Numbered from the stretch's first letter, positions 20,857 through 31,995 are shown. The stretch: DNA of 64,000 nucleotides from Rhyacophila brunnea (GCA_022495005.1 JAGYXB010000110.1:1-64000), one strand, 5' to 3'. A program made the numbers and translations. The notes: generated from the letters alone by a model not told the origin.

Positions 20857-21222
20857 GGTTATACTTCAGCTGAGGCACGGTCTAAAACGATCGTGACTAT
20901 GCGACGCGCAGATTGTGCAAACGACGCGTGACGAAAAAAACATAATTTGTCATAAAAATCCAACATGCGTCCATTTAATGTTATGTTTATTGTTATTTAA
21001 GTAATAATGATAATATATTATTCATTGACATGTTTTGTTTTTCGTGTAAATACACAACATTTTTTAGTCATCTTTACACGATTTAAGAATTAATTCCTCC
21101 GACGCCATCACAAAACAAATTGACCTGATCACAGGTCGATTTTCGCTCTCCGACTGGCAACGCATGCAAAATTACGTCCCACCTATTGTTTAAAATTATT
21201 TTCCGTTTCACTGAAGACGCTC
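20857..21222. mobile_element. TTAA-flanked MITE, copy 1
   Basis: TTAA at 20853-20856 and 21223-21226. Ends GGTTATACTTCAGCTGAGG and (reverse) GAGCGTCTTCAGTGAAACGG. The interior is co-linear with 59759-60119 (TGCGTCCATTTAATGTT, AGTCATCTTTACACGATTTA, ACAAATTGAC). Insertion at TTAA is characteristic of piggyBac-like transposition. Confidence 0.7.
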
Positions 21223-21344
21223 TTAAGAAAATTTCAATTAGGACTCATCAAAATGTCAATTGAATTCATATATTTTTAAAAAAAGACATCTGGACCATAT
21301 GGCGAACTATCTGAGTTATGTAAAATACGGCCAATGACAGCATG

Positions 21345-21515
21345 ACCTTTTAAAACTTTCTTTTAAGAAGAAACCCAACCTAACCTAACCTTATCTACCC
21401 CAACCTAATTTATTAGTGTGTGATAATGATGCATCGAAATGTATGTAACATCGTCTATTGTAATCGTAGTGAAATGACGTATTAACTAATATGTCAAAAA
21501 AAAACATAACCTTAC
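21345..21515. repeat. segmental duplication shared with gene A intron
   Basis: Counterpart of 9095-9264; same motif order up to the exon a donor. Confidence 0.75.
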
Positions 21516-21665
21516 TTCGTATTGTCGACTTGTGATTTCGTATTCTTGCTTTATACATGGTGTCTCCGTTGGTAATTCGTCATGGAGACTGTTCCGTAGG
21601 TCATGATAGCACTTTTCTTCAGATTCTTGCTTAATATGATCGACTGGTTCCGTCTTCATGTCCAT
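21516..21665 (-). CDS. gene B, first coding exon (type a)
   Basis: 50 codons, M-D-M-K-T-E-P-V-D...C-I-K-Q-E-Y-E...S-R-Q-Y-E, donor TACGAA|GTAAGG at 21516/21515. The open frame extends upstream without an in-frame ATG that is shared with the paralogs, so the M-D-M-K start is preferred. Two psi-K-x-E motifs. A non-coding leader exon (donor at 21989) probably precedes it. Confidence 0.7.
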
Positions 21666-21988
21666 ATTAACGCCGGCTTCAAGTCCCACAGACAATTTAA
21701 TATAATTTATTAGTTTGTACTGTATTTTAATTACTATATCGTGCACTAAATATATAAATAATTATATATATGCTATATATATTGTGTAAATACGTCGCTA
21801 AACAATATAAATATCAATGAACAAGTAATTTAGTAGGCAGGTATCAACATACCAACTCCTGTCACATTTTAACAGAGCTTACAAAAACATAATATAAATT
21901 TAAAATATTATAATGAAACACTACAATTAGAATAACACTACATATGTATGAATTTCATTCATTTTATATTATAATAAATTCAACTTAC

Positions 21989-22094
21989 ATTAAGTGCTAC
22001 TTGCTATCACTAAACTGTGATTATAATCTGAATAGTTTCTTTGACACAAAAATCGATTCGCCATTTTGCATCGCCATACACAGCGGCCATTTTG
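21989..22094 (-). promoter_or_regulatory. candidate promoter and non-coding leader of gene B
   Basis: On the minus strand CAAAATGGC occurs at 22094-22086 and again at 22068-22060, the core of Pho/YY1-type sites common in insect promoters. A donor AAT|GTAAGT follows at 21989/21988, before the exon a ATG at 21665. The arrangement suggests a short leader exon; no transcript data. Confidence 0.45.
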
Positions 22095-22389
22095 CGTAAT
22101 GTTTTAAAGTGTTGCTAGTTATAAGAAAATATTCAAAATAGATTATTCTACGAAGTAACAAGATCGAAAAGGGGAATTTCAATCTCTTTGAATAAGATAA
22201 TATTGTTTACAATGATGTTTTAAATTGTCAACCGACTATAAACTATTAGTTTTTTCCATAATGATAATATAGAAAGATTATCTAAAAACTATTTTTGTGG
22301 AGTAGGTACCTGCCTCGGCCTTTGTGTTGAGATTATTTTGTATGTTTATGTTTTTGGTTTAATAGTCGCCTACTAACCATGTACCTAGG

Positions 22390-23356
22390 CAGTGATGTCC
22401 CTAAACAAAATGCTGCCCCTAGACAGCACCAAAATTCCGCCCCATTTTTTTTATATACCTAGTATTATTTTATCATCCTTTCATGTCTCCAATATCTAAG
22501 AAATGTGTTGTATGTTGTATGGATACAATACTAACAAAATACACACTAACCACTGAAATAGTATACATAATTAAATTATTTAGCTATAAAAAGCGAATTC
22601 ACCAGAGTCTAAGGTTCTATTTGGTTGTTATATCTGAGTATCTAACACATTTTTGGTTTGTACCATTTAGGAATACACAGATTTATTATTTTCACACCAT
22701 TTTTACTAAACTATTAATGTACAACACAACATAACATAAAGAAAATAATTTTAGCTATTTCTATATAAATACCAAATGATTCTCTTCAGTGACGTCCCTA
22801 GACAAAATGCCGCCCCTAGGCAGTGCAAAAATGCCACCACATTTTTATATACAGTACTTTATAATATCATCCTTTCATGTCTCCAATATCTGAGAAATAT
22901 GTGTTGTATGGATACATTACTAACAATATAAATCTAATTTAAATGCCATCTCTGCTTCAATAGACAATATTGCGAGTCTACGGTTTCAGATAAGTACATT
23001 TAAAAATACACTTGACAACTTCCAAAACTCGCAAGTGACTGGCAAACATATTTGGATAATTTTAAATTAGGTATGCACGTGTTTTTGCTGTTCGCCAAGA
23101 ACGTGACATCCAAGGACAACGGAATTAAACTAGACATCGCGAACCCGACAAAAAAAACCTTATTCGTACCTAATTAATACATTATGTTGCCATCCAGTGA
23201 GCTGAATCTATTAATGGAAAGATATTTCCGTTATTACTAAGTTTAGATATCTATTTATATATATATATATATACTGACTCTCCTCGATTTACCACCATTC
23301 GAGTAACTGCCGCCTCCAAACGACGCTCAATCTGCCTACTGACACAGGGCGTCACT
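22390..23356 (+). mobile_element. two CAGTGACGTCC-family MITE copies, head to tail
   Basis: A first copy starts CAGTGATGTCCCTAAACAAA at 22390 and breaks off at GATTCTCTT (22786). A second starts CAGTGACGTCCCTAGACAAA at 22787 and ends GGGCGTCACTG at 23356. Both share CCAATATCTRAGAAAT and GTATGGATACA. The break point is a sequence found near the right end of the copy at 51122-51675, so the second copy probably landed in the first. Confidence 0.6.
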
Positions 23357-23911
23357 GCATGTAGGTATCTATATATTAATAATACTTGACAGTATATGTA
23401 TTGATTTTTATACATTATCATCATTATTTTTATGGCACTACAACCCTTGGTGGACAGAACATCAGTATAGTACAAATAATTTGGAGTACCTACGTACCTT
23501 TAAAAGGGGTCGTGAACACTACTTTTCTGTAAAACATTTGAAATTATTTTGCGAGCGCATGATTAAGTCGGTAATCTTCACAAATATTATGATCGTTCAG
23601 TTGCCATTCCGACTTTCTCACGCAAGAAACTGCAGCATTTTTTTTAAATTTAAATTGTGTTTACTTTTAGGTACTTAAGTGCAGTTTATAAACGGTTTTA
23701 CAAAAAAAAATCCAACTGTAGGTACAATAATGCTAACTGAAGTATAGTATTATATTTGCTGGCTAACTTCCCATCGTGGCAGTATGTCTTTATATAAGGT
23801 CTGAAAATTGGCAAATAATTAATAGGTATTGTCATACTAGTAGTGTGAAGTTATCTGCATATGAACATACACTGCGAAGTCAATAGATACTTACTATAAT
23901 ATAATAATAGC

Positions 23912-24125
23912 GGCTCTCGTCGTGCAGTGCATGTGGCGCTGGCCTTTCCTTCCATCCGGGTGCTCCGGGTTCGGTTCCGGTGAGGACACAATAATATTAT
24001 AATAATTATTAATGTGATTTTCTCAAATCCTAGATGTTTGTGATTGTTTCACTTATATTACTAAATACCTACAGTACTGTCATTGGACCTCTAGGCCTGT
24101 TGTATTATTATATAGTCGCCATAAT
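23912..24125 (+). repeat. tRNA-derived SINE-B copy
   Basis: CGGCTCTCGTCGTGCAGTGC, GGGTTCGGTTCCGGTGAG, AATGTGATTTTCTCAAATCC, CATTGGACCTCTAGGCCTGT: same order as 20105-20320. Confidence 0.65.
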
Positions 24126-24627
24126 TAAGTAATTACCGATTTATTAATTAATATGTAATTTGCAAGTAAAGTTTATTTCTATTTTTTTACAATAATTACT
24201 CGTAGTGTAGTCTTAAAATATACCTAATAAAACAAACGATTATAATATTTCCTATTAATATAATTATATCTTTATTATGAACGTCGTATACAGAAAATAT
24301 ATACTTAAGTACCTACATAACAAAAATAATGACAATTATTTTAACCATGGTATTTCTTCAGACATATTTTCATTTATATTATGATGTGAATATTCCTATT
24401 CTTAAACAGTCATTCAAATTCGCATCGGTACCATAAATTCTTTTAATTGCAATGTTATGTTTAATAAACTATATTTTTATTCAACGAATTATTCACAAGA
24501 TTTGAGAATGTAACATTATTTATTAAGCATAGTTACATATTTTGAAAATACCTCATATATTATATTATATAACGGGACTCTAAACTGCATCCACTGATTT
24601 ACCAATACATAATTGATGCATGTGCAT
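24126..24627. other. intergenic B-C, AT-rich
   Basis: No gene. 24470-24520 (TTTTTATTCAACGAATTATT then CACAAGATTTGAGAATGTAA) recurs at 48870-48915 and, inverted, at 49945-49990 and 50305-50345. Confidence 0.4.
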
Positions 24628-25079
24628 CATGGCGCCCACAAGGGGGGGCTGACAGGGCTCTAGCCTGGGGGCCCGGCGTGGTGGGTCGATCACTTAAGCG
24701 AGATAAACACACACTACAAATTCGCGCTAATAGTAATAAAGTCGCCTGCGGCGCTATTTCCCGAACGGTATTTAATTTAATACGTATTTTTAGTGTGTTT
24801 CCTGGCTAATATAAACGGCTATTTGTCCAATACGGCGAAAGGCCGTATGTTACTTGTCTATCACAAAAGGGGGTCGCGATCACTGCTTCATAATATGATA
24901 CCGTACGGACAATTCAAGTTGATTTATTTAAAAATGCCAAAAATCTCGGAAAACTCTTTATTTTACACAGAACCCTGCAGTTTTGCAGAATACAATGTGG
25001 GAATCACTATTGTAGAACATTAGACGGATCTAAACCTTAGCGATAGGTAGGGGGCCCGCTTCAGGTTATGGGGGCCATG
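24628..25079 (+). mobile_element. hAT-type MITE, CATGG family, copy 2
   Basis: Ends CATGGCGCCCACAAGG and (reverse) CATGGCCCCCATAACC; perfect 8-bp duplication ATGTGCAT at 24620-24627 and 25080-25087. 452 bp. Subterminal motifs CTGACAGGGCTCTAGCCTGG and CTTAGCGATAGGTAGGGGGC define the family. ORFs inside are incidental. Confidence 0.8.
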
Positions 25080-25288
25080 ATGTGCATCTTATCTGATTAC
25101 GACGATATTAATTAGTAGTTTATTGTATAGTTGAAGCGCTTAATAAATTGTTAATTTTTGGCAATAATTAGTTTTGACTAAAATCAAGGAATCGATTATT
25201 TTAATAAATACTTATGTCTGACCTTTTCATACCCTGTAAATTATTCGTCGAATGAAATAAAAGATTATTAAATTATTATATGGTTAGA

Positions 25289-25714
25289 CATGGCCTCCAC
25301 AAAGGGGGGCTGACAGGGCTCTATCCTAGGGGCCCGGGCTCTGGGGGGGCCCTACGTGGTGGGTTGACCTGATAATTGAGATAAACACACATCACAAAGA
25401 ATTTTCCCTAATGCGGAAAAAAGTAGCCTGCGGCGCTATCTTTGTAAAGTTTTAACATTTTAAAATGTCCAGTTGTGTGATGTAATTTTTTATTACCTAT
25501 TGTGTGTCGATATCCGACAACTCCATGATTCAAATGGATTTATTCAACATTACAAAAAAATCGCTAAAAATACACCAAATACCCTTAATTTTATCTGAAA
25601 CAACATTTAGAAAACGATTCTGTGAACAGTCCTATTGCCTTGAACCCTAGCGATAGGTAGGGGGGCCGCCTAAGATCCTGGCCTGGGGCCCCGCTTCAAG
25701 ATGTGGGGGTCATG
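25289..25714 (+). mobile_element. hAT-type MITE, CATGG family, copy 3
   Basis: Ends CATGGCCTCCACAAAGG and (reverse) CATGACCCCCACATC. Flanks TGGTTAGA and TGGTTGAA. Same subterminal motifs as copy 2, only 209 bp away and in the same orientation. Confidence 0.7.
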
Positions 25715-26099
25715 TGGTTGAATATATCTTGCATTAAACTTTATTTCAATTTTCATGGTGATCTTCTGATACGGATCTTATATAATTTTTGTTGTAGCTT
25801 TTTTAGTTCTTCAACGTTAATAATATTCATTCTCATATGTAGGCAGAACATTGTTAAACATCTGCAAGAACAAAATAGTTTTAATAATTTTTATAGATAT
25901 GAGAGAAGCAAGGAGAAGAGACTAAAAACATCTTCGGGCAATTTTTCATTAAGATATTTTTATTAATATGTAGGTATCAATCTATAATTAGGGAAATATT
26001 TGACAGTGTATATCATTGACAATCTTGAAATAACTAATCGTATAGTAATTACTTAAGTATTACAAAATGCAAACTGTCATCAAGGTGATCGTCCGTGAA

Positions 26100-26230
26100 A
26101 TCTGGATTTTACACTTACTTTACAGGAAGCCAGCGGCAAACAATTTTTGAAAATAGCCGATATACTGGATTACAAGAAAGTTAACGGCGAACTGTGTCAC
26201 GGTGAAATGTTTTACGTACAATTTACGTAA
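26100..26230 (-). repeat. dispersed palindromic repeat, fragment
   Basis: GGAAGCCAGCGGCAAACAAT...GCGAACTGTGTCACGGTGAA...TTTTACGTACAATTTACGTA matches parts of 13766-14412 and 56463-56820 in inverse order. A further piece is at 27405-27470. Confidence 0.45.
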
Positions 26231-26364
26231 CCAGGAGACAAAAGTTACAAGTCTCTCACACTTACAGCTACTTACAACAAGACTTTGACATCGAAAAGAG
26301 CTTTGATAGCTTATACTAGTACATCAAAGTGCGTGAAACTACTTGCAGGCGGCACGGTAATATA

Positions 26365-26690
26365 GGTTCGTATCATTCAACCTGAATCAAACAAATCAAA
26401 CTAAACCATAGACAATATACGTACAAAATGTATGAGTAGAAAATACACCCGAAATGGTTTGAGATTTGACGTTTGGTTCAGTGTAACATTGAAAATCAAA
26501 CCGTTCTCGGACCATAAGAAATGGCAAAAAAAATTGACAAGAAACGTCAAACCAATTCGGACGGTTCATAGACTAATGACGATCTGTCAAACGTCAGAAA
26601 ACGGTTCCCGTGGACAACCAAACGGTCCCAAATCAAACAAATCCAACGGTGCGGTTTGATTTGTTCAATTCAGGTTGAATGATACGAACC
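26365..26690. mobile_element. MITE with 43-bp TIRs and TA flanks
   Basis: GGTTCGTATCATTCAACCTG at the left end and the same sequence on the reverse strand ending at 26690; the TIRs continue through GAATC/TG-AACAAATCAAAC. TA on both sides. 326 bp, rich in ACGTCAAAC-like motifs. Likely mariner-mobilised. Confidence 0.75.
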
Positions 26691-26999
26691 TATTAAAATT
26701 TAACAGAACAACACTTAGGTGCTGCCAGAGTTTAAAAAGCGTATTTTTCTGTCAATTCACTTTTTTACCAAGCACATGCCTATTAATTACGCGTGATGAG
26801 CAAGCTAAATAATTGTATTAGCTTATTTAAAATTAGTTATCAATAGTGGTATATTACACTTAATTAGAAACTTAAAAATATTAATCTAGCACTTATACTA
26901 ATTTTGATTTTCACTTGTAAATAGCAATTATCCCACCACACCACATTTGCTACAATAGACTGTATCTACATAATTAGTAGTACTGGAAAAAGGGAACAC

Positions 27000-27250
27000 A
27001 GAATTAATGGGAATTGAAATACCTAACGGGTGTGGAGTAACAGGCAACCGATCTCGAGTGTGGAAGAATATGGGATAAACTTAAACACGTGTCGAGAATA
27101 CGTTTGTCATTTGTTTCTTCAACTGGTCATGGTTTATGCACTGACGCTCATTGAATATTGATGTAGGTAATTCAAGGTTGCAATATACTAGGTATGTGTG
27201 GTTAATTTTCGTATGACACTCACACATTCAAAACCCTGCGTCAAAATTTT
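27000..27250. repeat. dispersed repeat shared with 45621-45870
   Basis: AATACCTAACGGGTGTGGAG, GTGTGGAAGAATA, AAACTTAAACACGTGTC, TATGCACTGACGCTCATTGA and CACTCACACATTCAAAACCC occur in the same order in both places. Class unknown. Confidence 0.55.
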
Positions 27251-27847
27251 ATGTATATACTTACTTAATTTGAAAACATCTCACGAGAAGAAGAAAGAAA
27301 AAATCATTTTGTAAAATCAACTAAGACTAAATAAATATTCATAATATTGAATCTAATAAAATTGGAGATCATATTATAGTGTACAGTCATCAACTTTCGA
27401 TAGAAAGCTCAGGGCGAACTGTGCCACGGTGAAATGTTTTACGTACAATGGACATGTAGCCATTGGTCCCACAGTTACGTTGAATACTCGAAATTTAGTT
27501 TTATTGGATAATAGTTTAGACCTGAATAGACTCTTCAGTGCGAAGAACACTGCATTTTCACTTTTCAGCCTACTGGCAATTTCTATGTTCTTGTATTTTT
27601 TGGCAGGTTTCCACGCACAAACGTCGAATTACCCACCAAAATTTCTATTGGGCGTATATTATTCTTAGACACTCATCTTGGTCGGTACCTGGTCTTAGAT
27701 TTATTCTTTTTGCAGCATCTTCCAGGGGAGATAGATATAGTGGTAAGTAGTAATTATTGATAAGATGGCTTTCATGATATTATTTTATGAAAATCATAAA
27801 GCTTTCTCACTTATTATCAAAGAGCCAACACTATAATCGGGAAAATA

Positions 27848-27887
27848 ACCACTATATGCCTTTTTAAATAACCAAGTTTTTACATTC
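27848..27887 (-). pseudogene. remnant of gene C finger 18 beyond the stop
   Basis: Directly after the gene C stop the minus strand reads E-C-K-N-L-V-I and, one frame over, L-K-R-H-I-V. With the last coded residues (E-L-K-R-D) this lines up with C-x-L-C-D-[Y]-E-C-K-x5-L-K-R-H, where the stop TAA replaces the Tyr codon TAT. Confidence 0.7.
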
Positions 27888-29630
27888 TTAATCACGTTTC
27901 AATTCACTCAGCGAATTTTCTTTATGATATAACATTATATGTATCTTTAAGTCAGTGGTCCTTCTACATTTATAATCACACAACTTGCAATTGAACGGTT
28001 TTTCACCACTATGAATCATTTTATGTCGTTTTAGATTAAAATATACTTTACATTCGTAGTTACATAGATTGCACTTAAGCGGATTTTCTTCATTGTGTAC
28101 CATTTTATGTCTCTTTAAGTCGCTGATTCTTTTACACATATAATCACACGCATCGCACTTAAACGGGTTTTTACCATCATGTATCATTTCATGTATTTTT
28201 AAGTCACTGTTTTTTCTACATTTATAATCACATAACTTGCAATTAAACGGATTTTTTTCATTATGAACCAATTGATGCCTCCTTAAATTAAAAGGTGCTT
28301 TACATTTGTAATCGCACAGATTACATTTAAGCGGGTTTTCTCCATCGTGCATCATTTGGTGTCTCTTCAAATCGCTGATCCTTTTACATTTATATTCACA
28401 CAACTTGCAAATCAACGGATTTTCTCCACTGTGAATCATTTTATGTATCCTTAAACTACCAGATTCTTTACATCTGTAATTACATACATTGCAATGAAAC
28501 GGGTATTCTCCACTATGTATCATTTTATGTATCTTTAAAGCATTGCTTCTTTTACATTTGTAATCACATAAATCGCATTCAAACGGGCTTTCGCCAGTAT
28601 GGACCATTTGATGTAACTTCAGGTAATTAGCTGTTTTACATTTATAATCACATTCGTTACACTGAAAAGGGTTATCCCCACTATGGATCATCTTGTGTCT
28701 CTTCAAATCGCCGTATCGTTTACATTTGTAGTCGCAAAAACCGCAATCGAACGGAAACTCTTCACTATGAATAATTTTATGCTTTCTTAAACTACTTGGT
28801 TCTTTACATTTATAATCACACAACTTGCAAATCAACGGGCATTCTCCACTATGCATCATTTTATGTATCTTTAAGGCATTACTTTTTTTACATTTGTAAT
28901 CACATAAATCGCATTCAAAGGGGCTTTCACCAGTATGAACCTTTTGATGTACTTTCAAGTAATTAGCTGTTTTACATTTATAATCACATTCGTTACACTG
29001 AAAGGGGTTATCTCCACTATGAATCATTTTGTGTCTCTTCAAATCGCGCAATCGTTTACATTTGTAGTCGCAAAAATTGCAATCGAACGGAAACTCTTCA
29101 CTATGAATGATTTTATGTTTCTTTAAGCTACTTGATTCTTTACATGTATAATTGCACACGTTACACTTAAAAGATTTTTCTTGGGTATGAACTCGCTTAT
29201 GTCTGTTCAAATTAAAAATATCAGTTGTTCTATAGTTGCAATCATTGCAAACGATTTCTTTTATGTTATCTTCACCAGACGTGGTTACATTATGTGTAGT
29301 CTTATGCTTGTCGAGAATCCGTTGAGATGGGAAGAAAGCAAAACACACACGGCATACAAAATTCTTTGAATAAAAGACAACTCTGGTCAATTTTAAACAA
29401 ACTTCTTTAGCGGTTGCAAGTTTTATTTCCTTTTTAAAATCGTGCACGTCGATTTTAATGTCATCATTCAGAGGCGTACAAATGTAATCAGATGGTAAAT
29501 GCTGACTTTGATGCAATTCAATGTTGTCGTCGATTTTATTAAACACTTGGTAACTATCCGCAGATAGACCGTTTTGTTGTATGTCATTTGAATCAATTCC
29601 GCGTTCGTGTTTCAAGGTAAAGGGATGTAT
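27888..29630 (-). CDS. gene C, 3' exon: 17 C2H2 zinc fingers
   Basis: Last exon, 581 codons with stop, acceptor TTTCAG|ATA at 29631/29630. Linker with L-K-H-E, D-I-Q-Q-N-G-L-S, D-F-K-K-E and T-A-K-E-V-C-L-K-L-T-R. Divergent first finger (C-R-V-C-F), a second (C-N-D-C-N-Y) and then 15 finger units, nearly all C-D-Y-K-C type. Fingers 3-6 and 7-10 are one four-finger block repeated (336-bp period; for example K-T-A-N-Y-L-K-[VL]-H occurs twice). Fingers 12-14 and 15-17 are a three-finger block repeated (252-bp period; K-R-I-S-D-L-K-R-H twice). The frame ends in the middle of an eighteenth finger. Longest array of the cluster; probable nuclear DNA-binding regulator with unknown target. Confidence 0.88.
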   Translation of the reverse strand: MHPFTLKHERGIDSNDIQQNGLSADSYQVFNKIDDNIELHQSQHLPSDYICTPLNDDIKIDVHDFKKEIKLATAKEVCLKLTRVVFYSKNFVCRVCFAFFPSQRILDKHKTTHNVTTSGEDNIKEIVCNDCNYRTTDIFNLNRHKRVHTQEKSFKCNVCNYTCKESSSLKKHKIIHSEEFPFDCNFCDYKCKRLRDLKRHKMIHSGDNPFQCNECDYKCKTANYLKVHQKVHTGESPFECDLCDYKCKKSNALKIHKMMHSGECPLICKLCDYKCKEPSSLRKHKIIHSEEFPFDCGFCDYKCKRYGDLKRHKMIHSGDNPFQCNECDYKCKTANYLKLHQMVHTGESPFECDLCDYKCKRSNALKIHKMIHSGEYPFHCNVCNYRCKESGSLRIHKMIHSGENPLICKLCEYKCKRISDLKRHQMMHDGENPLKCNLCDYKCKAPFNLRRHQLVHNEKNPFNCKLCDYKCRKNSDLKIHEMIHDGKNPFKCDACDYMCKRISDLKRHKMVHNEENPLKCNLCNYECKVYFNLKRHKMIHSGEKPFNCKLCDYKCRRTTDLKIHIMLYHKENSLSELKRD

Positions 29631-29976
29631 CTGAAATACATAAAACACAAAATAAAACATTAAGGGTACAAATAGACTATATGACGATCGGGCACATAAT
29701 ATATGCTAAGAGCAATTTAGTGTCTATGATCAAATCTATGTCACTCCGACATATTATACATAGGTATATATTGTATGACAGCTATGACATTGTATTTACA
29801 CTGTGTGACACTCTGTGACTCAGGACGCCAATATAAAAACAGGTTTTTCGACATATATATGACCGATCGACATAGAGTGTATTTGAAGCATTAGAAAATT
29901 AGATTTCTCTAAAATAATTATAATCTATAGTAATAACTCGTAATGAATACGAGTGTAAATTAATTTACGCATATAA

Positions 29977-30477
29977 AGCCAAGTTAACATGATTCACTTT
30001 TGACGATCATCGCGGAGGAATCATCCGCAGTGACCCGTGTAAACGCATATTCACCAACGAATCATCGAAAGTGATCATCCAGAAACAAAAGTGAATGAAC
30101 TTGAACTTGTTATACTTTGGATCATTTTTCGATCATTGCGGATGATTCCGCGCATGCGCACACCCCACGCATGCTCTCTGCGCCCCTGAGTACTGTCATA
30201 ATATTTACATATGAACGTAAACTGTCATTTAGAATAATTGAAAACGAACCGGTGAAATGAATGTTCCTGCAGTCCACATCATATTTGATAGTACATACTG
30301 ATTGTAATAAACAAAGTGTTGTTTTGTGGTTCTTGGTTACTGTTTCTGTGATTGCTATTTGACTTGACGCCATTTTGGAATGAATTGAGTATTTCACTTT
30401 CGGTGACACGTGTAAACAAAAGGTGAATGCCAGAATCCAATTCCCTGCGGAGGATCATCCGCAGTGTAAATGAGCCT
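29977..30477. mobile_element. MITE-like element with imperfect TIRs
   Basis: Left end AGCCAAGTTAACATGA; right end reversed GGCTCATTTACACTGC. Both subterminal regions hold GCGGAGGA-TCATCCGC palindromes and GTGTAAAC. TA/TAA-rich flanks, no exact target duplication. About 500 bp; ends uncertain by a few bases. Confidence 0.5.
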
Positions 30478-31387
30478 TACGTGGTGAAACTCTCTTCCAT
30501 CCTATATTTATAAATGATACGTCGTGGGTGTCTCGAAGAGTATATGGTATATTTGGTTTTATACGGTAACAATACGATAATTTGATATTCGCGAGTATAA
30601 GTTCGAAGATACTGAAACTACGCCATAGTGAGACCATGAACCTGGCTCAATCGAATAACTCACTTGACTCTGAAAGGGCTTATGGCTAACCGTTTATCCA
30701 TTTTCATAGTGCAAGCAAGACTACTGTAGTGAACTATGTGAATTAGGTCTCATGACGAAGCCAAGCTCGACTCAATTCTAATTGATAACTGAATCAATTA
30801 TAAGAGGCACCAAGGCCAAATGGCATTTTATTCTCGTCATCTGTAGTGGGTACTATTAGCTAAAATTATTAATCCGAAAGTCGTAAAAATACAAAAAATA
30901 CACGATTAACCAAACAGTAAGTATTAATTAAATAAAACACTGCCGGTTTTGTCTACTTTAATAGGATATAATCAACTGATGCAAAATATACAACATTTAT
31001 AAAAAGAAATACATATTGACATTATGTAAAAATTAATTTTACAAAGATTTTCAGAACAAATACGTTTGTTCAATTGTATAAAATTGGACTTAACTAATTT
31101 GCATAGAATAATATAAATATTTTAATAATGTAAGTTATGAATAATTTTATCATTTACAGATTTAAAGACAATTCCTAAGTAGTTTTAACAAAATAAACAC
31201 TCATTCATACGTAAATTCAATTCGTTAACATAGTCTACATTTATTTAATAGGAACCCTTCACCAATGTCAATAATTTAAAATTAATACCGTTAAAAAAAA
31301 CCTTCATCATGATTTCTGTCAGTGTGGGAGTAAAAAATAACTGACAATAATGTTGCACATTTTGTTTTATAATGGTAATATTATCGT

Positions 31388-31995
31388 GGATCCCAAGTTT
31401 GAATCTTTGGTCTGGCAAATACACCTATTGTTTTTCAATTAGTGTTTGGAGTCAGAGTATGGACCTAATATTATCATGTTGAGCAAGTCGCTTACATCCA
31501 TTTTTTGTAAAAACAAGAATCTGTTGATACATACCTACTTGTAGAGGTAAACCCAAGTCTACAACCGACGTATTATTGTCTGTGGTCATTCGTGTAGCAC
31601 AGAAAATAATACTAAGCGGAAACGAGAGCCAATAAATCAGTTGCATTCTAGGCATGAAACTGTACAGTCAGAAATTCACTCGCGAATCCGTGAATATCCA
31701 AACTCATCAAAATTCATAATGTAAAATCCTACGTAATCAACTTTCAATATCATTGTATCTCTATTCGTAATGCCGTCTACAATCTAAAATGATTTTACCA
31801 GAATATAAAAACAAACAATGTCAACGCTGTGTATTATTTCAATTGTGCCCCGAGCATATCATCACACACACGACGCAACCTTCAGCATAATATAATATAA
31901 AATATGTTGGATCTACACGTACCGAACAACTCCAGATCATACATCTATAACTCCACTCTGTGGAAGTCCATATTATGATCTTATTAGGATCGGAC
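31388..31995 (+). repeat. SINE-A copy interrupted by ~420 bp
   Basis: 31388-31527 carries a degraded box B (AAGTTTGAATCTTTGGTCTG) and body to AAGAATCTGTTGATACAT. The family continuation CTCCACTCTGTGGAAGTCCA...TTAGGATCGGACATGTTCAA resumes at 31947. The intervening 31528-31946 is foreign to the SINE. Confidence 0.55.
31539..31655 (-). CDS. candidate signal-peptide first exon inside a split SINE
   Basis: 39 codons from ATG at 31655, M-P-R-M-Q-L-I-Y-W-L-S-F-P-L-S-I-I-F-C-A, a good secretion-signal pattern, ending G-L-P-L-Q at a donor CAA|GTAGGT (31539/31538), phase 0. It lies in the segment that interrupts a SINE, within gene C's intron and on the same strand. No downstream exon of a secreted protein found. 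It could be a captured exon or chance. Confidence 0.25.
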
